DNA from: an uncultured Blautia sp.
GTDB taxonomy: Bacteria; Bacillota; Clostridia; Lachnospirales; Lachnospiraceae
Assembly: GCA_934371915.1 (NCBI GenBank)
Contig: CAKROE010000020.1
Location: 1 to 33,840 of the forward strand
Direction: 5' to 3'
DNA length: 33,840 nucleotides
The position numbers and the translations under genes are program-made. Of this stretch, positions 25,168 to 33,787 are shown piece by piece (within the stretch, counting starts at the first letter, position 1; each line of letters begins with the position of its first letter). The notes beneath the pieces were generated by a model. It worked only from the letters and a program-made list of their open reading frames with translations, made no database searches and was not told the DNA's origin.

Positions 25168-26604
25168 TTACGATTTCGGTTGAATATTTTTTCCAAGGCG
25201 GATCTCCACGGTAGTACCAACACCTTCTTCAGATGAAATCGTCATTCCATACCCCGGTCCATAGTACAATGCAATTCGTTCCGCTACTGCCGCAAGCCCG
25301 AATCCGGCTCTTTCCCCTGTCTGTATTGATTCCTGTACTTCGTGAAGACGCTCCGGCGTCATTCCCTGCCCGTTATCACTGACTGTAAGAACAATTGCAT
25401 TCTCTTCTTCCCTTCCGGTGATCGTAATCTTGCCTTTGCCACGCCGGTTCTTGATTCCATGATAAAGAGCATTCTCCGCAAGCGGCTGAATGGAAAGTTT
25501 CGGCACCTGTACCCCATCAAGATCCTGCGGAATGGATAATTCAAATTCCAGGATATCTCTGTAGCGGAACTGCTGAATCTCCAGATAACTCAACGTATGC
25601 CGTTTCTCTTCCGAAAGAGGAATGATATCATTCCCCTTGGAAAGTGATGTCCGGAAGAAAATCGAAAGACTGGAGATCATCTCCACCGCATCTTCCGTCA
25701 TACCACCTTCGATCAGCCAGACGATCGTATCCAGTGTATTATATAAGAAATGCGGATTCACCTGCGCCTGAATCAGCTGCAGTTCTGTCAGATGCTGCAT
25801 TTCCTTCTCCTGACGGACATTCTCCAGAAGTCCGCTGATCCGGTGTGCCATCTTATTGATTCCCTGATCCAGTTCCTCAATCTCCACAATCTCTGCTCTT
25901 ACCGGAAGAACATCAAAATTTCCTCGTCCGACTTTTTTTACTTTATCCAGCATCTCCGTCACCGGACGGATGATTCCTCCTGTCAGGCGGAATGACCTGC
26001 GCATCAGGACACCAAGCGTTGCAAGCAGTAACACTGCCATTCCTGATATCAGGATTTTGACTCTATGCGTCAGACTTGTTTCCACCTGTACCAGATACAT
26101 GGACTCATTATAAATATAGTTCTGCATTTCCTGCATGATCAGCCCTGTGATAATACGGATATTGCTGTCCATAAATTCCATTCGTCTATCATACTCTTTG
26201 ATCTCCATCAGCTGGACCATTCGTTTCTTCAGATTATCCAGATAAGCATCCAGACTGTTCAGACATTTTACGCCACTGGCATGGTATGTATTCTGACGCA
26301 ACTTTTTCATAATCTGCTGCGCATCTTCAACCTGTCCCAGTACATCATCCAGTTCACTGGCTTCCTTTGAACCGATTGCCAGATAATACATTTCCAGATC
26401 CAGCTCATCCTTAAAGCTCAGATTGAATTTACTGCTGACAGCCAGATTCTCTGACAGTTTATTATACTGTCCGGCATACTGCCAAAAGATCAGAAGCAAA
26501 ATAACCAGCAGACACGCCATTGGAATCATCGTGCTAAAAAGCAAACGGTTCATTTTTTTCTCAAGCCCCATCTGCTTTTTTACTTTGGGAGCTACGCCTC
26601 TCAT
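25168..26604 (-). CDS. LytS/YesM-type sensor histidine kinase
   Basis: 478 residues. Two membrane helices (about 22-43 and 183-201) bracket an extracytoplasmic sensor domain. A HAMP linker (about 202-260), a His_kinase domain with phospho-acceptor H285 (QVNPHFLYNTLD) and an HATPase_c domain with N378 (LAENAL) and DNGQG (410-414) follow. This is the sugar-sensing YesM architecture. It is encoded directly after its response regulator, with a 4-nt ATGA overlap and RBS GGGAGG. Immediately downstream is the binding-protein gene, so it probably senses arabinose or a binding-protein complex and drives expression of the uptake operon. Confidence 0.93.
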   Translation of the reverse strand: MRGVAPKVKKQMGLEKKMNRLLFSTMIPMACLLVILLLIFWQYAGQYNKLSENLAVSSKFNLSFKDELDLEMYYLAIGSKEASELDDVLGQVEDAQQIMKKLRQNTYHASGVKCLNSLDAYLDNLKKRMVQLMEIKEYDRRMEFMDSNIRIITGLIMQEMQNYIYNESMYLVQVETSLTHRVKILISGMAVLLLATLGVLMRRSFRLTGGIIRPVTEMLDKVKKVGRGNFDVLPVRAEIVEIEELDQGINKMAHRISGLLENVRQEKEMQHLTELQLIQAQVNPHFLYNTLDTIVWLIEGGMTEDAVEMISSLSIFFRTSLSKGNDIIPLSEEKRHTLSYLEIQQFRYRDILEFELSIPQDLDGVQVPKLSIQPLAENALYHGIKNRRGKGKITITGREEENAIVLTVSDNGQGMTPERLHEVQESIQTGERAGFGLAAVAERIALYYGPGYGMTISSEEGVGTTVEIRLGKNIQPKS

Positions 26605-28250
26605 GCTTTATCCTCCCGTACTTTACGATAATCGCTCGGTGTCATGCCCTGTGTCTTTTTGAACAGATAGCTGAAATAATGTGCATCCTTATATCCGACT
26701 TCTCCTGCAATCTCGCTTGAACGCATGCCCGTACAGCGTAAAAGTTCCTTCGCCTTGTTCATACGAAGAGTAGTCAGATATTCAATAAACGTCTGTCCCA
26801 TATTCTGACTGAACAATGCACTGAAATGATTGGAACTTACATTTGCCACATTCGCAGCTGTATTAAGCGAAATGTCTTCATCCATATAATGTTCATCAAT
26901 GAAATCCACTGCTGTCTTCAAAATGCTTCGATTCTTATTTCCGGAATTCTGATCACGTATCTCAATCGCCTGAGAAATCATTTTTTCCGCATATGCAATA
27001 GCACTCTCTGTGTTTTTTCCGCTCTCTGCAAGTACTTCCTCTGTATTTTCCGGTTCCATTCCTTCTGTATCGCAACCCAGACCTTTCAGAAAAGTAATCA
27101 CCGAAAAACGTACATTCAGAATCACATAATTCCTGAATACAAGTGATTCCATCGGTTCCTGCCCAATTGCATAGAAATAGTCCTTTACAAAGTTTTCGGT
27201 TTCTTCCTGAAGACCATTGCTTAAAAACTTCTGCAAAATAGCCGGATTCAGTGCATTAACATCTACTTTTTTCAGATAAGCATTATCATTTGTATCTGCC
27301 TGACCACTGCGATGCTCCATCATTTCCATCTCATCATAGTAAAGAATATTTTCACCATACAGATATCTCTGGGAAAAAGCTCTGGAGGCTGTATGATAAC
27401 TTTTCTTTATTTGGCTCAAACGTTCAACCGACTGTCCCACTGCAAGAAACCATTCTCTTTTGCTTTCTTTTCGGTTTAAGATTCCCTGAATTTTTTCCAC
27501 ATATTCTTTTGTTGTTTTTTCTATACTTTCTTTCTGTCCTTTAATCAGGACGCCATAAGAAAAAATATTGCAGCGAAACAGCATTGCCGAAGTATTATCG
27601 GAAAAAAAATCTTCCAGCATTTCCAGTGACTCTGCCTCCCACTCGGAATAGCCTTCCTTCTGACCTGAAAAATCCTCCTCGGAATTCATCGTAAAAATCA
27701 GGATATTATATGCCTCTGCTACAATATCCAGTCCCAGTTTCTCAGCTTTTTTATACACTTCCATCATATCCATGGAGCCACATACCAGTGCTTCAAAAAA
27801 ATCCCGGCTGCTGTTCTTCTCATAAGCCTGCATTTCTCTCTGAAATTTCTCGTAGTATTCTTTCTGTGTCTTTTCGTGTTCATAGCGGCTTCGTATCTCG
27901 GAAAGACGCTCGATCAACGCATTCTTGGTAATCGGTTTCAGGAGATAGTCCTCCACTCCGATACTGATTGCCTGTTTCGCATAATTAAAATCGTCGTATC
28001 CGCTGAGAATTACTATTTTAAGTTCCGGAAGTTCTTTCTTGGCCAGCTTTGCAAGCGTCAGTCCATCCATGAACGGCATTTTGATATCTGTAATCAGAAG
28101 ATCCGGTTTCTGCCTGATCAGTAATGGAAGTGCCATCTCTCCATCCGCGGCTTCTCCCACAAGTTCAAACCCCAGTTCTTCCCACGGAATCATACGTTTA
28201 ATGGTCTCTCTTACAATGACTTCATCCTCTGCCAGAAAAATCTTTAACAT
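26601..28250 (-). CDS. YesN-type response regulator with AraC DNA-binding domain
   Basis: 549 residues. An N-terminal receiver domain has the acidic pair at AEDE, phospho-acceptor D55 (LLITDIKMP) and the conserved K in EDYLLKP. A long central region (about 130-440, no clear family) follows. The C-terminal AraC/XylS double helix-turn-helix contains NVSSNHFSALFSQNMGQTFIEYL and EVGYKDAHYFSYLFKKTQGMTPSDYRK. It is the likely transcriptional activator of the arabinose locus, paired with the downstream kinase. The start at 28250 is favoured over an upstream in-frame ATG at 28277: AGAGGGG lies 7 bp before it and the receiver fold begins there. Confidence 0.93.
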   Translation of the reverse strand: MLKIFLAEDEVIVRETIKRMIPWEELGFELVGEAADGEMALPLLIRQKPDLLITDIKMPFMDGLTLAKLAKKELPELKIVILSGYDDFNYAKQAISIGVEDYLLKPITKNALIERLSEIRSRYEHEKTQKEYYEKFQREMQAYEKNSSRDFFEALVCGSMDMMEVYKKAEKLGLDIVAEAYNILIFTMNSEEDFSGQKEGYSEWEAESLEMLEDFFSDNTSAMLFRCNIFSYGVLIKGQKESIEKTTKEYVEKIQGILNRKESKREWFLAVGQSVERLSQIKKSYHTASRAFSQRYLYGENILYYDEMEMMEHRSGQADTNDNAYLKKVDVNALNPAILQKFLSNGLQEETENFVKDYFYAIGQEPMESLVFRNYVILNVRFSVITFLKGLGCDTEGMEPENTEEVLAESGKNTESAIAYAEKMISQAIEIRDQNSGNKNRSILKTAVDFIDEHYMDEDISLNTAANVANVSSNHFSALFSQNMGQTFIEYLTTLRMNKAKELLRCTGMRSSEIAGEVGYKDAHYFSYLFKKTQGMTPSDYRKVREDKA

Positions 28251-28298
28251 TGCTCCACCCCTCTTGTTGCTTTTCATTATAAAAAGTCTCTGCTATAT

Positions 28299-28341
28299 AC
28301 TATACCAGCTTCTTTTTTGTCAGACAAGTTTCTTTTTTGTC
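28299..28341 (-). promoter_or_regulatory. Regulator promoter with paired 12-bp direct repeats
   Basis: On the minus strand TTGTCT (28322-28327) and TATAGT (28299-28304) are 17 bp apart. Two identical 12-bp direct repeats, read on the plus strand as TTCTTTTTTGTC, lie at 28310-28321 and 28330-28341. They are 20 bp apart and flank the -35. Tandem repeats about two helical turns apart fit AraC-type regulators, suggesting autoregulation. Confidence 0.55.
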
Positions 28342-28388
28342 GAAATTTTGCAGTACTATTTTTAGAAAAATTTAATACTTCAATCTCT

Positions 28389-28416
28389 TTGCCGGTGTGG
28401 ATATGTGTGGTATGAT
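28389..28416 (+). promoter_or_regulatory. Promoter of the DUF1700-like gene
   Basis: TTGCCG (28389-28394) and TATGAT (28411-28416) are 16 bp apart, leaving a leader of about 55 nt to the ATG at 28480. Confidence 0.5.
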
Positions 28417-28479
28417 ATTGCCAATCTGAAAAAAGATCTGTAAATCCTGATATAAATTTGTTTCATATGGAGATAAATG

Positions 28480-28953
28480 ATGAGTAAAACAGAATTTCTT
28501 GATATTTTATATAATCAGCTTTCCGGTCAGATGCCGGAAGGAAGTGTTGCTGCACATGTGCAGTATTATCGCAATTATATCGAAGACGAACTGCAAAAAG
28601 GCCGTACCGAAACCGATATTTTAAATGATCTCGGAGATCCCCGCCTGATTGCCCGGACGCTTCTTGATACAGAAGCCGGTGCCGGCAATCCGCAGACCGG
28701 AAGCACTTATTCTTCCACATACAGCGAAGGAACTTCCGGTTATAATGAATATGACAGCTCCGATTCCGCCCGGGGACATGTTAAGAAACACAGTTTCAAA
28801 CTGGATCTTTCCACATGGTACGGCAAGGTTGCTGTCATTTTGATTGCTGCTGTCGTATTACTTCTGCTGGTTACGATTCTCGGTGTCCTGATCCCGGTTA
28901 TGATCGTTGCCGGTGTAATTATGTACATCGTTTCGCAGTTTCGTAAACGATAG
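28480..28953 (+). CDS. DUF1700/HAAS-like membrane protein
   Basis: 157 residues. The N-terminal helical segment MSKTEFLDILYNQL...YYRNYIEDELQKGRTETDILNDLGDPRLIARTLL matches the HAAS/DUF1700 pattern, which in Firmicutes often accompanies PadR-type regulators or cell-envelope functions. A flexible Ser/Thr/Gly/Tyr-rich linker (about 68-100) and one long hydrophobic hairpin near the C-terminus (about 113-150) follow. The function is unknown. The ATG at 28480 sits 7 bp from GGAG; a second ATG 3 bp upstream would be only 4 bp from it. No PadR gene is adjacent. It converges on the next gene with a 4-bp gap. Confidence 0.8.
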   Translation: MSKTEFLDILYNQLSGQMPEGSVAAHVQYYRNYIEDELQKGRTETDILNDLGDPRLIARTLLDTEAGAGNPQTGSTYSSTYSEGTSGYNEYDSSDSARGHVKKHSFKLDLSTWYGKVAVILIAAVVLLLLVTILGVLIPVMIVAGVIMYIVSQFRKR

Positions 28954-28957
28954 TTTC

Positions 28958-29644
28958 TTATGCAGTTTTCTTTGTCATAAAGGATACGAATCTTACATGC
29001 TGATCCATTTTGTCACCGATCATTCCGATTACTTTTCCCATGGTAAATGCGGCAAGGATCGTACCGATTCCAAGTCCGTCCAGGTGACCGAGGATACTTA
29101 AGGTCATCAGTGCAGTTACTGTAAGACAGGTAACATCATATCCGATCTTGATTCTGGAGTATTTTACTTTTGTGATATCTGCCAGTTCTCTCGGGAACAG
29201 GTCTGTCGGGATGATCGGCAGACCGCAGCGGTTGGATAGTGCGATTCCGATACAGAGAAGCAGATAACTGATAATGAAATAAATTACCCGGTATCCGATT
29301 GCTGTCGGCAGGACATTGATCCACATCTCATGTACATCGAGCATTTCGCTGAATGCAAATCCAACAACAAAACTGAAAAGATACGGTGCAACAAATTTCT
29401 TTCGCATGATCATCAGCGATAATACCAGCAGCCCCTGGAAAATGTAAGTCCATGTGCCGAGGGAAACCTTTGTAAATACTTCTGAAAATGCATATGGTAC
29501 GCTGGAGATTGCAGAGATTCCGGAGCCGGAATACAGCATCAGCACAACGCCCAGACTGTTGATCAGTACTACTACCAATAATGCCAGCTCGCCCCGCAGC
29601 ACCGGCAGGTTTTGTTTCTTTTGTGTCTCGTATTCTTCTGTCAA
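28958..29644 (-). CDS. YczE/YitT-like integral membrane protein
   Basis: 228 residues with about five to six transmembrane helices. The features LGVVLMLYSGSGISAISSVPYAFSEV, a central VGFAFSEMLDV and the C-terminal GLGIGTILAAFTMGKVIGMI resemble the YczE (DUF6198) family. Its transport or signalling role is not established. Translation starts at TTG (29644) with GGAGG 9 bp upstream; no upstream ATG exists in frame. It is convergent with the DUF1700-like gene, with 4 bp between stops and no visible terminator, so the transcripts likely overlap at their 3' ends. Confidence 0.82.
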   Translation of the reverse strand: MTEEYETQKKQNLPVLRGELALLVVVLINSLGVVLMLYSGSGISAISSVPYAFSEVFTKVSLGTWTYIFQGLLVLSLMIMRKKFVAPYLFSFVVGFAFSEMLDVHEMWINVLPTAIGYRVIYFIISYLLLCIGIALSNRCGLPIIPTDLFPRELADITKVKYSRIKIGYDVTCLTVTALMTLSILGHLDGLGIGTILAAFTMGKVIGMIGDKMDQHVRFVSFMTKKTA

Positions 29645-29754
29645 TTTATAGTTCCTCCATAACTATGATTTTTGCCTTGTCTATCTTAGCACTCTGGTAT
29701 TCTTTTTTAAAGATACAAAATCTAAAATCTGTAAAAAATGTCGAACGATTCTCT

Positions 29755-29783
29755 TTGACATACACATAATCACCATTTATAAT
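29755..29783 (+). promoter_or_regulatory. Perfect consensus sigma-A promoter (P1)
   Basis: TTGACA (29755-29760) and TATAAT (29778-29783) are exactly 17 bp apart. Transcription would start near 29790 and read through a second promoter to the small 61-residue ORF. No other gene lies between. Confidence 0.75.
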
Positions 29784-29855
29784 TCAGAACATATTATTCT
29801 AATCTGTTTCTGGATAAAATTCCACTAATCAGCACTTTGACAGTTGAATACAGGG

Positions 29856-29884
29856 TTTACACTCTCTTTAAAATCACCTATAAT
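29856..29884 (+). promoter_or_regulatory. Second promoter of the 61-residue ORF (P2)
   Basis: TTTACA (29856-29861) and TATAAT (29879-29884) are 17 bp apart, about 39 bp before the start codon. The -35 lies inside a 27-bp sequence (29841-29867) that recurs inverted at 30115-30141 with about 24 of 27 matches. Confidence 0.7.
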
Positions 29885-29922
29885 AACTGTATCTCATTAC
29901 AATTATGAAAGGTGGTGTCAGT

Positions 29923-30108
29923 ATGGAGGAAAATCATGATATGAGTGATCAGGAATTAAAAGCTTTGCTTATCGACAAATACACAGACCTGCAACGTATT
30001 AAAAGAGCCAACGGTGATACCATAAATGAAGAACTGGAATATCAGATCAAAGTTGCAACAGCCAAATTATCATCTTTCGGAGTTAACGTAGAAGACCTGA
30101 CTTTATAG
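29923..30108 (+). CDS. 61-residue acidic helical protein, unknown
   Basis: I recognise no family. The product begins MEENHDMSDQELKALLIDKY and contains alternating charged and hydrophobic residues consistent with two short amphipathic helices (ELKALLIDKYTDLQRIKR and EELEYQIKVATAKL). It has no signal peptide, Cys or membrane segment. The ATG at 29923 has AGGTGG 7-8 bp upstream and is preferred over an in-frame ATG at 29905 that lies within the ribosome binding site region. Two good promoters and a 17-bp-arm terminator surround it, so it is very likely expressed. It sits next to a degraded transposon region. Confidence 0.72.
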   Translation: MEENHDMSDQELKALLIDKYTDLQRIKRANGDTINEELEYQIKVATAKLSSFGVNVEDLTL

Positions 30109-30113
30109 TAGCA

Positions 30114-30158
30114 AAAGAGTGTAAATCCTGTACTGAACTGTCAGGGTTTACACTCTTT
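30114..30158. terminator. Strong bidirectional terminator
   Basis: 17-bp arms (30114-30130 with 30142-30158, one G-U pair) close the loop TACTGAACTGT. T-rich tracts follow on both strands, serving the 61-residue ORF (plus strand) and the kdgK remnant (minus strand). Confidence 0.85.
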
Positions 30159-30161
30159 GTT

Positions 30162-30608
30162 CTATCTGTTCATTTCAAAATTATGCTTCGTATCCTTATG
30201 TTGCTTTATAATCAGTTCTACTTCGTTTTTATCTGATACACCCATATCTCCTGCAACTGTAGTTTTTAAAGCAGCTGTAGCATTTCCATATTCTACCGCT
30301 TTCATGATACTTCCCTCTTCGCTGAGCATTCCGTACAAAGCACCTGCAATGTAGCAGTCTCCGCTTCCTATCCTGTCAACTACATTTATGTTTTCATAGG
30401 GAAGTTCTTCATAAAACTGGTCTTTTTTCACATCATATATCTTTGAGCTGAAACTATGACACTTAGGACTATGTACCACACGCTGCGTTGAGCATACCAT
30501 TGTCAGCGGATACTCCTGACCAAAACTTCTCATGATTTCTTCCAGACTTCCTTCTTTCAAAAAAGTCAGCCGGGCAGTATCTTCTGAACAGAAAAAGTAA
30601 TCCACCAT
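30162..30608 (-). pseudogene. Truncated PfkB-family kinase (KdgK-like), C-terminal fragment
   Basis: 148 residues of a sugar kinase that is normally about 310-340. PfkB signature 2 is intact as DRIGSGDCYIAGALYG (residues 78-93), carrying the catalytic Asp84, and VEYGNATAALKTTVAGDMG follows. The pattern best fits 2-keto-3-deoxygluconate kinase. The N-terminal half with the sugar-binding and first signature regions is missing. Homology reaches just past the apparent ATG (I-L-P-M-V-D), where it meets transposase sequence near 30610-30620. The ATG shown is internal to the ancestral gene, not a real start. The fragment is not expected to be active. Confidence 0.8.
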
Positions 30609-30609
30609 T

Positions 30610-31621
30610 GGAAGTATTTCTTACATTGATAAATGTTTTTTACACTGACATATCCGGTTTTTGATTTAGAATGCCGAAGATGTGTAAAGGACAGCTGTTT
30701 CCCATTTTTACAAATATAAGAGTCACTTTCTTCATCGTAATCCATATTTTCTATACGACCGATGTCATTTTTATATTTTCTCTTTTTTGATATTTCATAA
30801 TTCGATGGTTTAATAAATGCCAACTGTTGATTTGTATCTAAGAACACATAATTCTCTTCGCTTTCATATCCGGCATCTGCAATGATTTTTTGATACTTGA
30901 ACGCCAGATATTCTTCTGTTTCCTTTAAGAAGGGAATTAAGGTGGTAGTATCTGCAAGATGAGGTCCGATTGTCAGCCATACAATGTATTCAGAATCAAC
31001 TCCATACTGTAAATTAAATGCTGGCTTTAACTGTCCGTTTCCCATTGCATCTTCTTTCATCCGCATAAAGGTTGCATCCGGATCTGTTTTAGAATAACTG
31101 TTCCTTTTTCCACAAATATGCAGTTTTTTTGTATATCCTTTTAAACGCTCCAGATAGTCTTCTAATGTTTCGATACTCTTTTGCAACTGAGTTTTTCGTT
31201 TCCCAATACCATGTACAAATACAATGTTTTCTTCCTGTTTTAATGCGTACAGCTTTTTACGCAGCCGCTTTACATGTTTCATTTTAACAATATCACCGTA
31301 AACAATCCGAATACCGTAAAGCTGCTCACATTCTGCAATAAGATCGGCGATTTTAATCAGCAACTTCGCCTGATTTTTTGTTACCGCCTTTTTCCATACA
31401 AATGTATATTTATTGGCGCAGGCTTCGATTTTTGTACCGTCTATAAAAATCGTTTCTCCTGAAATTTCTCCAAGTTCGTAAAGGAGATTAGACATTTCAG
31501 CAAAAATTTGTTTCGCACACGGAGCAAAATGAATACTGCGGAAACGGGCAAAAGTGGCATGGTCAGGGACTGGTTTTTCCTCTAAAAGATACATGAAATT
31601 AATATCACACCCAACAGTCAT
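30610..31621 (-). mobile_element. IS1182-like transposase remnant, truncated at both ends
   Basis: About 335 residues of transposase. They contain the N-terminal-domain end KPVPDHATFARFRS, the first catalytic Asp (D61 in IFIDGTKIEA) and the second (D249 in IIADAGYESEENY). The usual start (about 90 residues of the DUF772-like region) is missing: the frame begins abruptly 2 bp past a neighbouring stop codon. The C-terminus stops at YQCKKY, where a Cys-rich segment and the catalytic Glu region are expected; the remaining codons to 30566 read out of frame through the kinase fragment. No terminal inverted repeats were found. It is a dead element. IS1182 assignment is by pattern. Confidence 0.78.
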
Positions 31622-31622
31622 A

Positions 31623-32573
31623 TCATTCTGCCTCCAAGCGCTCCTGAAGAATCAGTTTTGGCTGGATGATTATGTTCTTCTGCACTTCTTTTCCATCGAG
31701 AATGTTTCTTGCAGTTTCATAGGACAGAGCGCCAAAATCCGGTGTTTGGATCGTAGCATCGAGGATTCCTCTATCCAGCAGACTTAACCCTGCGCTTTCG
31801 CCCTCAAACCCGTCCACACCAATCAGATGGACTGTACCAGCAATCCTGTACTGCTGGCATGCCTGGTATGCGCCATATGCCATATCATCATTAAATGCAA
31901 ATACAATATCCGCAAAATCATGGGTGATCAGATAATCTTTCATTCTCAGTTCTGCACGGTCACGGAGCCAGTCACCATAATAATAAGTTAAGTCTTTCTC
32001 CGGTATGTTTTCTCTGACCGACTCCTGAAAACCTGCAAGTCTCTGACTTGAAACCGGAGAATCTTTTACCCCCTGAAAGATCACAACCTTCTGGTCTTTT
32101 TCATACAGATTATCAATAATATATTCTCCGGCAAGCCTTCCGATCTTTTTGTCATCTGACTGGATCAGACAAGTATAGTCTTCTGTTCCTGATGCAACTC
32201 CTGCCAAAACTACCGGGATTTTCCCATAAGCAGCAGACAGAACCGGATTCAAGCGGTCACTTCCGTCAGGAGATACGATAAGAAGATCGATCCCGCAGTT
32301 CATCAGGGTCTGAATATCCTGTATCTGTTTTTCCGGATTTCCCGCCGCATCACGAAATATTACATTTACTTCGTCGTCTTCCGAAACTTTCTGCGTCAGA
32401 ACATCAACAAAATTATTAAGCCATGGTTCCATGACATTCGGGAGACTGACTCCGACCAGATACTGATAGCCATCTGTATATATTTCTTCTTTTTCCCATT
32501 GCCGTCCTCTGTAAAGTATAAGGACTGCCGCAGCTGCCAGTACAGCTGTCAGAATTATCCATTTCTTTTTCAT
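31623..32573 (-). CDS. Membrane-anchored sugar-binding protein, probable sensory component (XylFII-like)
   Basis: 316 residues. A single N-terminal hydrophobic helix (about 5-20) without a lipobox Cys is followed by a type I periplasmic-binding fold (VGVSLPNVMEPWLNNFVDVL, LLIVSPDGSDRLNPVL, VVIFQGVKDSPVSSQRLAGF, DIVFAFNDDMAYGAYQAC, IGVDGFEGE). No ABC permease or ATPase accompanies it. Instead it follows a response regulator (2 bp gap) and a histidine kinase in one operon. That order resembles clostridial XylFII-LytS-YesN systems, where an anchored binding protein presents sugar to the kinase. It is probably a signalling subunit rather than an importer. The ligand cannot be read from sequence. 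Confidence 0.85.
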   Translation of the reverse strand: MKKKWIILTAVLAAAAVLILYRGRQWEKEEIYTDGYQYLVGVSLPNVMEPWLNNFVDVLTQKVSEDDEVNVIFRDAAGNPEKQIQDIQTLMNCGIDLLIVSPDGSDRLNPVLSAAYGKIPVVLAGVASGTEDYTCLIQSDDKKIGRLAGEYIIDNLYEKDQKVVIFQGVKDSPVSSQRLAGFQESVRENIPEKDLTYYYGDWLRDRAELRMKDYLITHDFADIVFAFNDDMAYGAYQACQQYRIAGTVHLIGVDGFEGESAGLSLLDRGILDATIQTPDFGALSYETARNILDGKEVQKNIIIQPKLILQERLEAE

Positions 32574-32575
32574 AT

Positions 32576-33787
32576 TTATAATCCGTTTCTGTCCAGTATG
32601 TTCTTACGGAATTCAGAAGGCGACATTCCCTGACAGTTTTTGAACGCTGCAGAAAAATAATGCTGGTTACTGTAGCCTACTTTTTCCGCGATCTGGTTAA
32701 TTGACAATTCCCGGTCTCCCATAAGCCGCACTGCCTGACTGATCCTCAGTCTCGTAAGGAAATCCTTAAAAGATATTCCAAGTTCCTGTTTCATGATCCT
32801 GCTTATATATGAAGAATTGCAGCCTACTGCATGCGCCACCTGTCCAAGATCCAGATTTCTGTCCTGATAATTGGCATATATGTATTTCCGTGCCTCCTGT
32901 ACGACAGGTCTGCATTCCAGCGTCTTCTGCACTTCTTTGCGCATCTGTCGGCATATATCCGGAAGCGTCTCAAAGGTACATTCTTTCGTTATAACGATGC
33001 ATCTTCCACCTGCTTTTTCTTCTGTCTGACTCTGAAGTTTCCGGCAGAATTCCTCCGGATCTTCCGGCATCTTTTCCATTATGACAGCCGCATCTTCATA
33101 TCTGCTGGAAAATACACCAATCGTATTATACGGTTTCATAAGTTCCCTGAGTATATTTTCAAACGTAATCTTATATACTTCTTCCGTGACAGTACCTTTA
33201 TCTATTTTTTTATCATAACCGGACTGCACGGAGGCCAGTATGAGGACCATTGTTTCCGGGAAATGCATTTCAAGAAATACCGCCTGTTCTTCCCATTCTG
33301 ACCTGGACAGTTTTTCCTCCATCCAGTCATTAAAAAACACATCACGAAGATAATCTTTATTCTGAACAACCTGCTGTTTTACCAATTCAATGAATTTTTC
33401 AGATTTTTGTTTCTTTTTTATTTCTTCGATCACTTTCATTACGGCACTCCTAAGTTCTTCCTCAGCGATCGGTTTCAGGAGATATTCTGACACTCCCAGC
33501 CTTATCGCCTGTTTTGCATAGGAAAATTCATTAAAACCTGATATCACGATCACCGGACAGTCTCTGTTGATCTTCCGCAACTCCTCCAGAAACTGGATTC
33601 CGCTCAGTTTCGGCATACATATGTCTACCAGACAGAAATCAGGCTGAAACTGTCTCACTTTTTCGAGTGCGTCCATTCCGTTCCGTGCCTCTGCGCAGAC
33701 CGTGATCGAAAGTTCCATTTCTTCTAATACACTTTTCAGACCCTGCCTGATTTTCGGCTCATCATCTGCGATCAAAACTTTCCACAT
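32576..33787 (-). CDS. YesN-type response regulator with AraC DNA-binding domain (second system)
   Basis: 403 residues. The receiver domain has an acidic pocket in IADDE, phospho-acceptor D55 (FCLVDICMPK), and the signature lysine in SEYLLKPIAE. A shorter linker than in the regulator ending at 26601 is followed by a C-terminal AraC HTH pair (AHAVGCNSSYISRIMKQELGISFKDFL and EKVGYSNQHYFSAAFKNCQGMSPSEFRK). Its start overlaps the 3' end of the upstream kinase by 16 nt, and GAGGAA lies just before the ATG. Target genes are probably outside the window or in the disrupted locus downstream. Confidence 0.93.
   Translation of the reverse strand: MWKVLIADDEPKIRQGLKSVLEEMELSITVCAEARNGMDALEKVRQFQPDFCLVDICMPKLSGIQFLEELRKINRDCPVIVISGFNEFSYAKQAIRLGVSEYLLKPIAEEELRSAVMKVIEEIKKKQKSEKFIELVKQQVVQNKDYLRDVFFNDWMEEKLSRSEWEEQAVFLEMHFPETMVLILASVQSGYDKKIDKGTVTEEVYKITFENILRELMKPYNTIGVFSSRYEDAAVIMEKMPEDPEEFCRKLQSQTEEKAGGRCIVITKECTFETLPDICRQMRKEVQKTLECRPVVQEARKYIYANYQDRNLDLGQVAHAVGCNSSYISRIMKQELGISFKDFLTRLRISQAVRLMGDRELSINQIAEKVGYSNQHYFSAAFKNCQGMSPSEFRKNILDRNGL

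Noticed and set aside
31623..32573. Sugar-binding gene as truncated by the adjacent transposon remnant
   Set aside because: At 316 residues it has a complete two-lobe fold and natural C-terminus; the remnant starts just after its stop codon.
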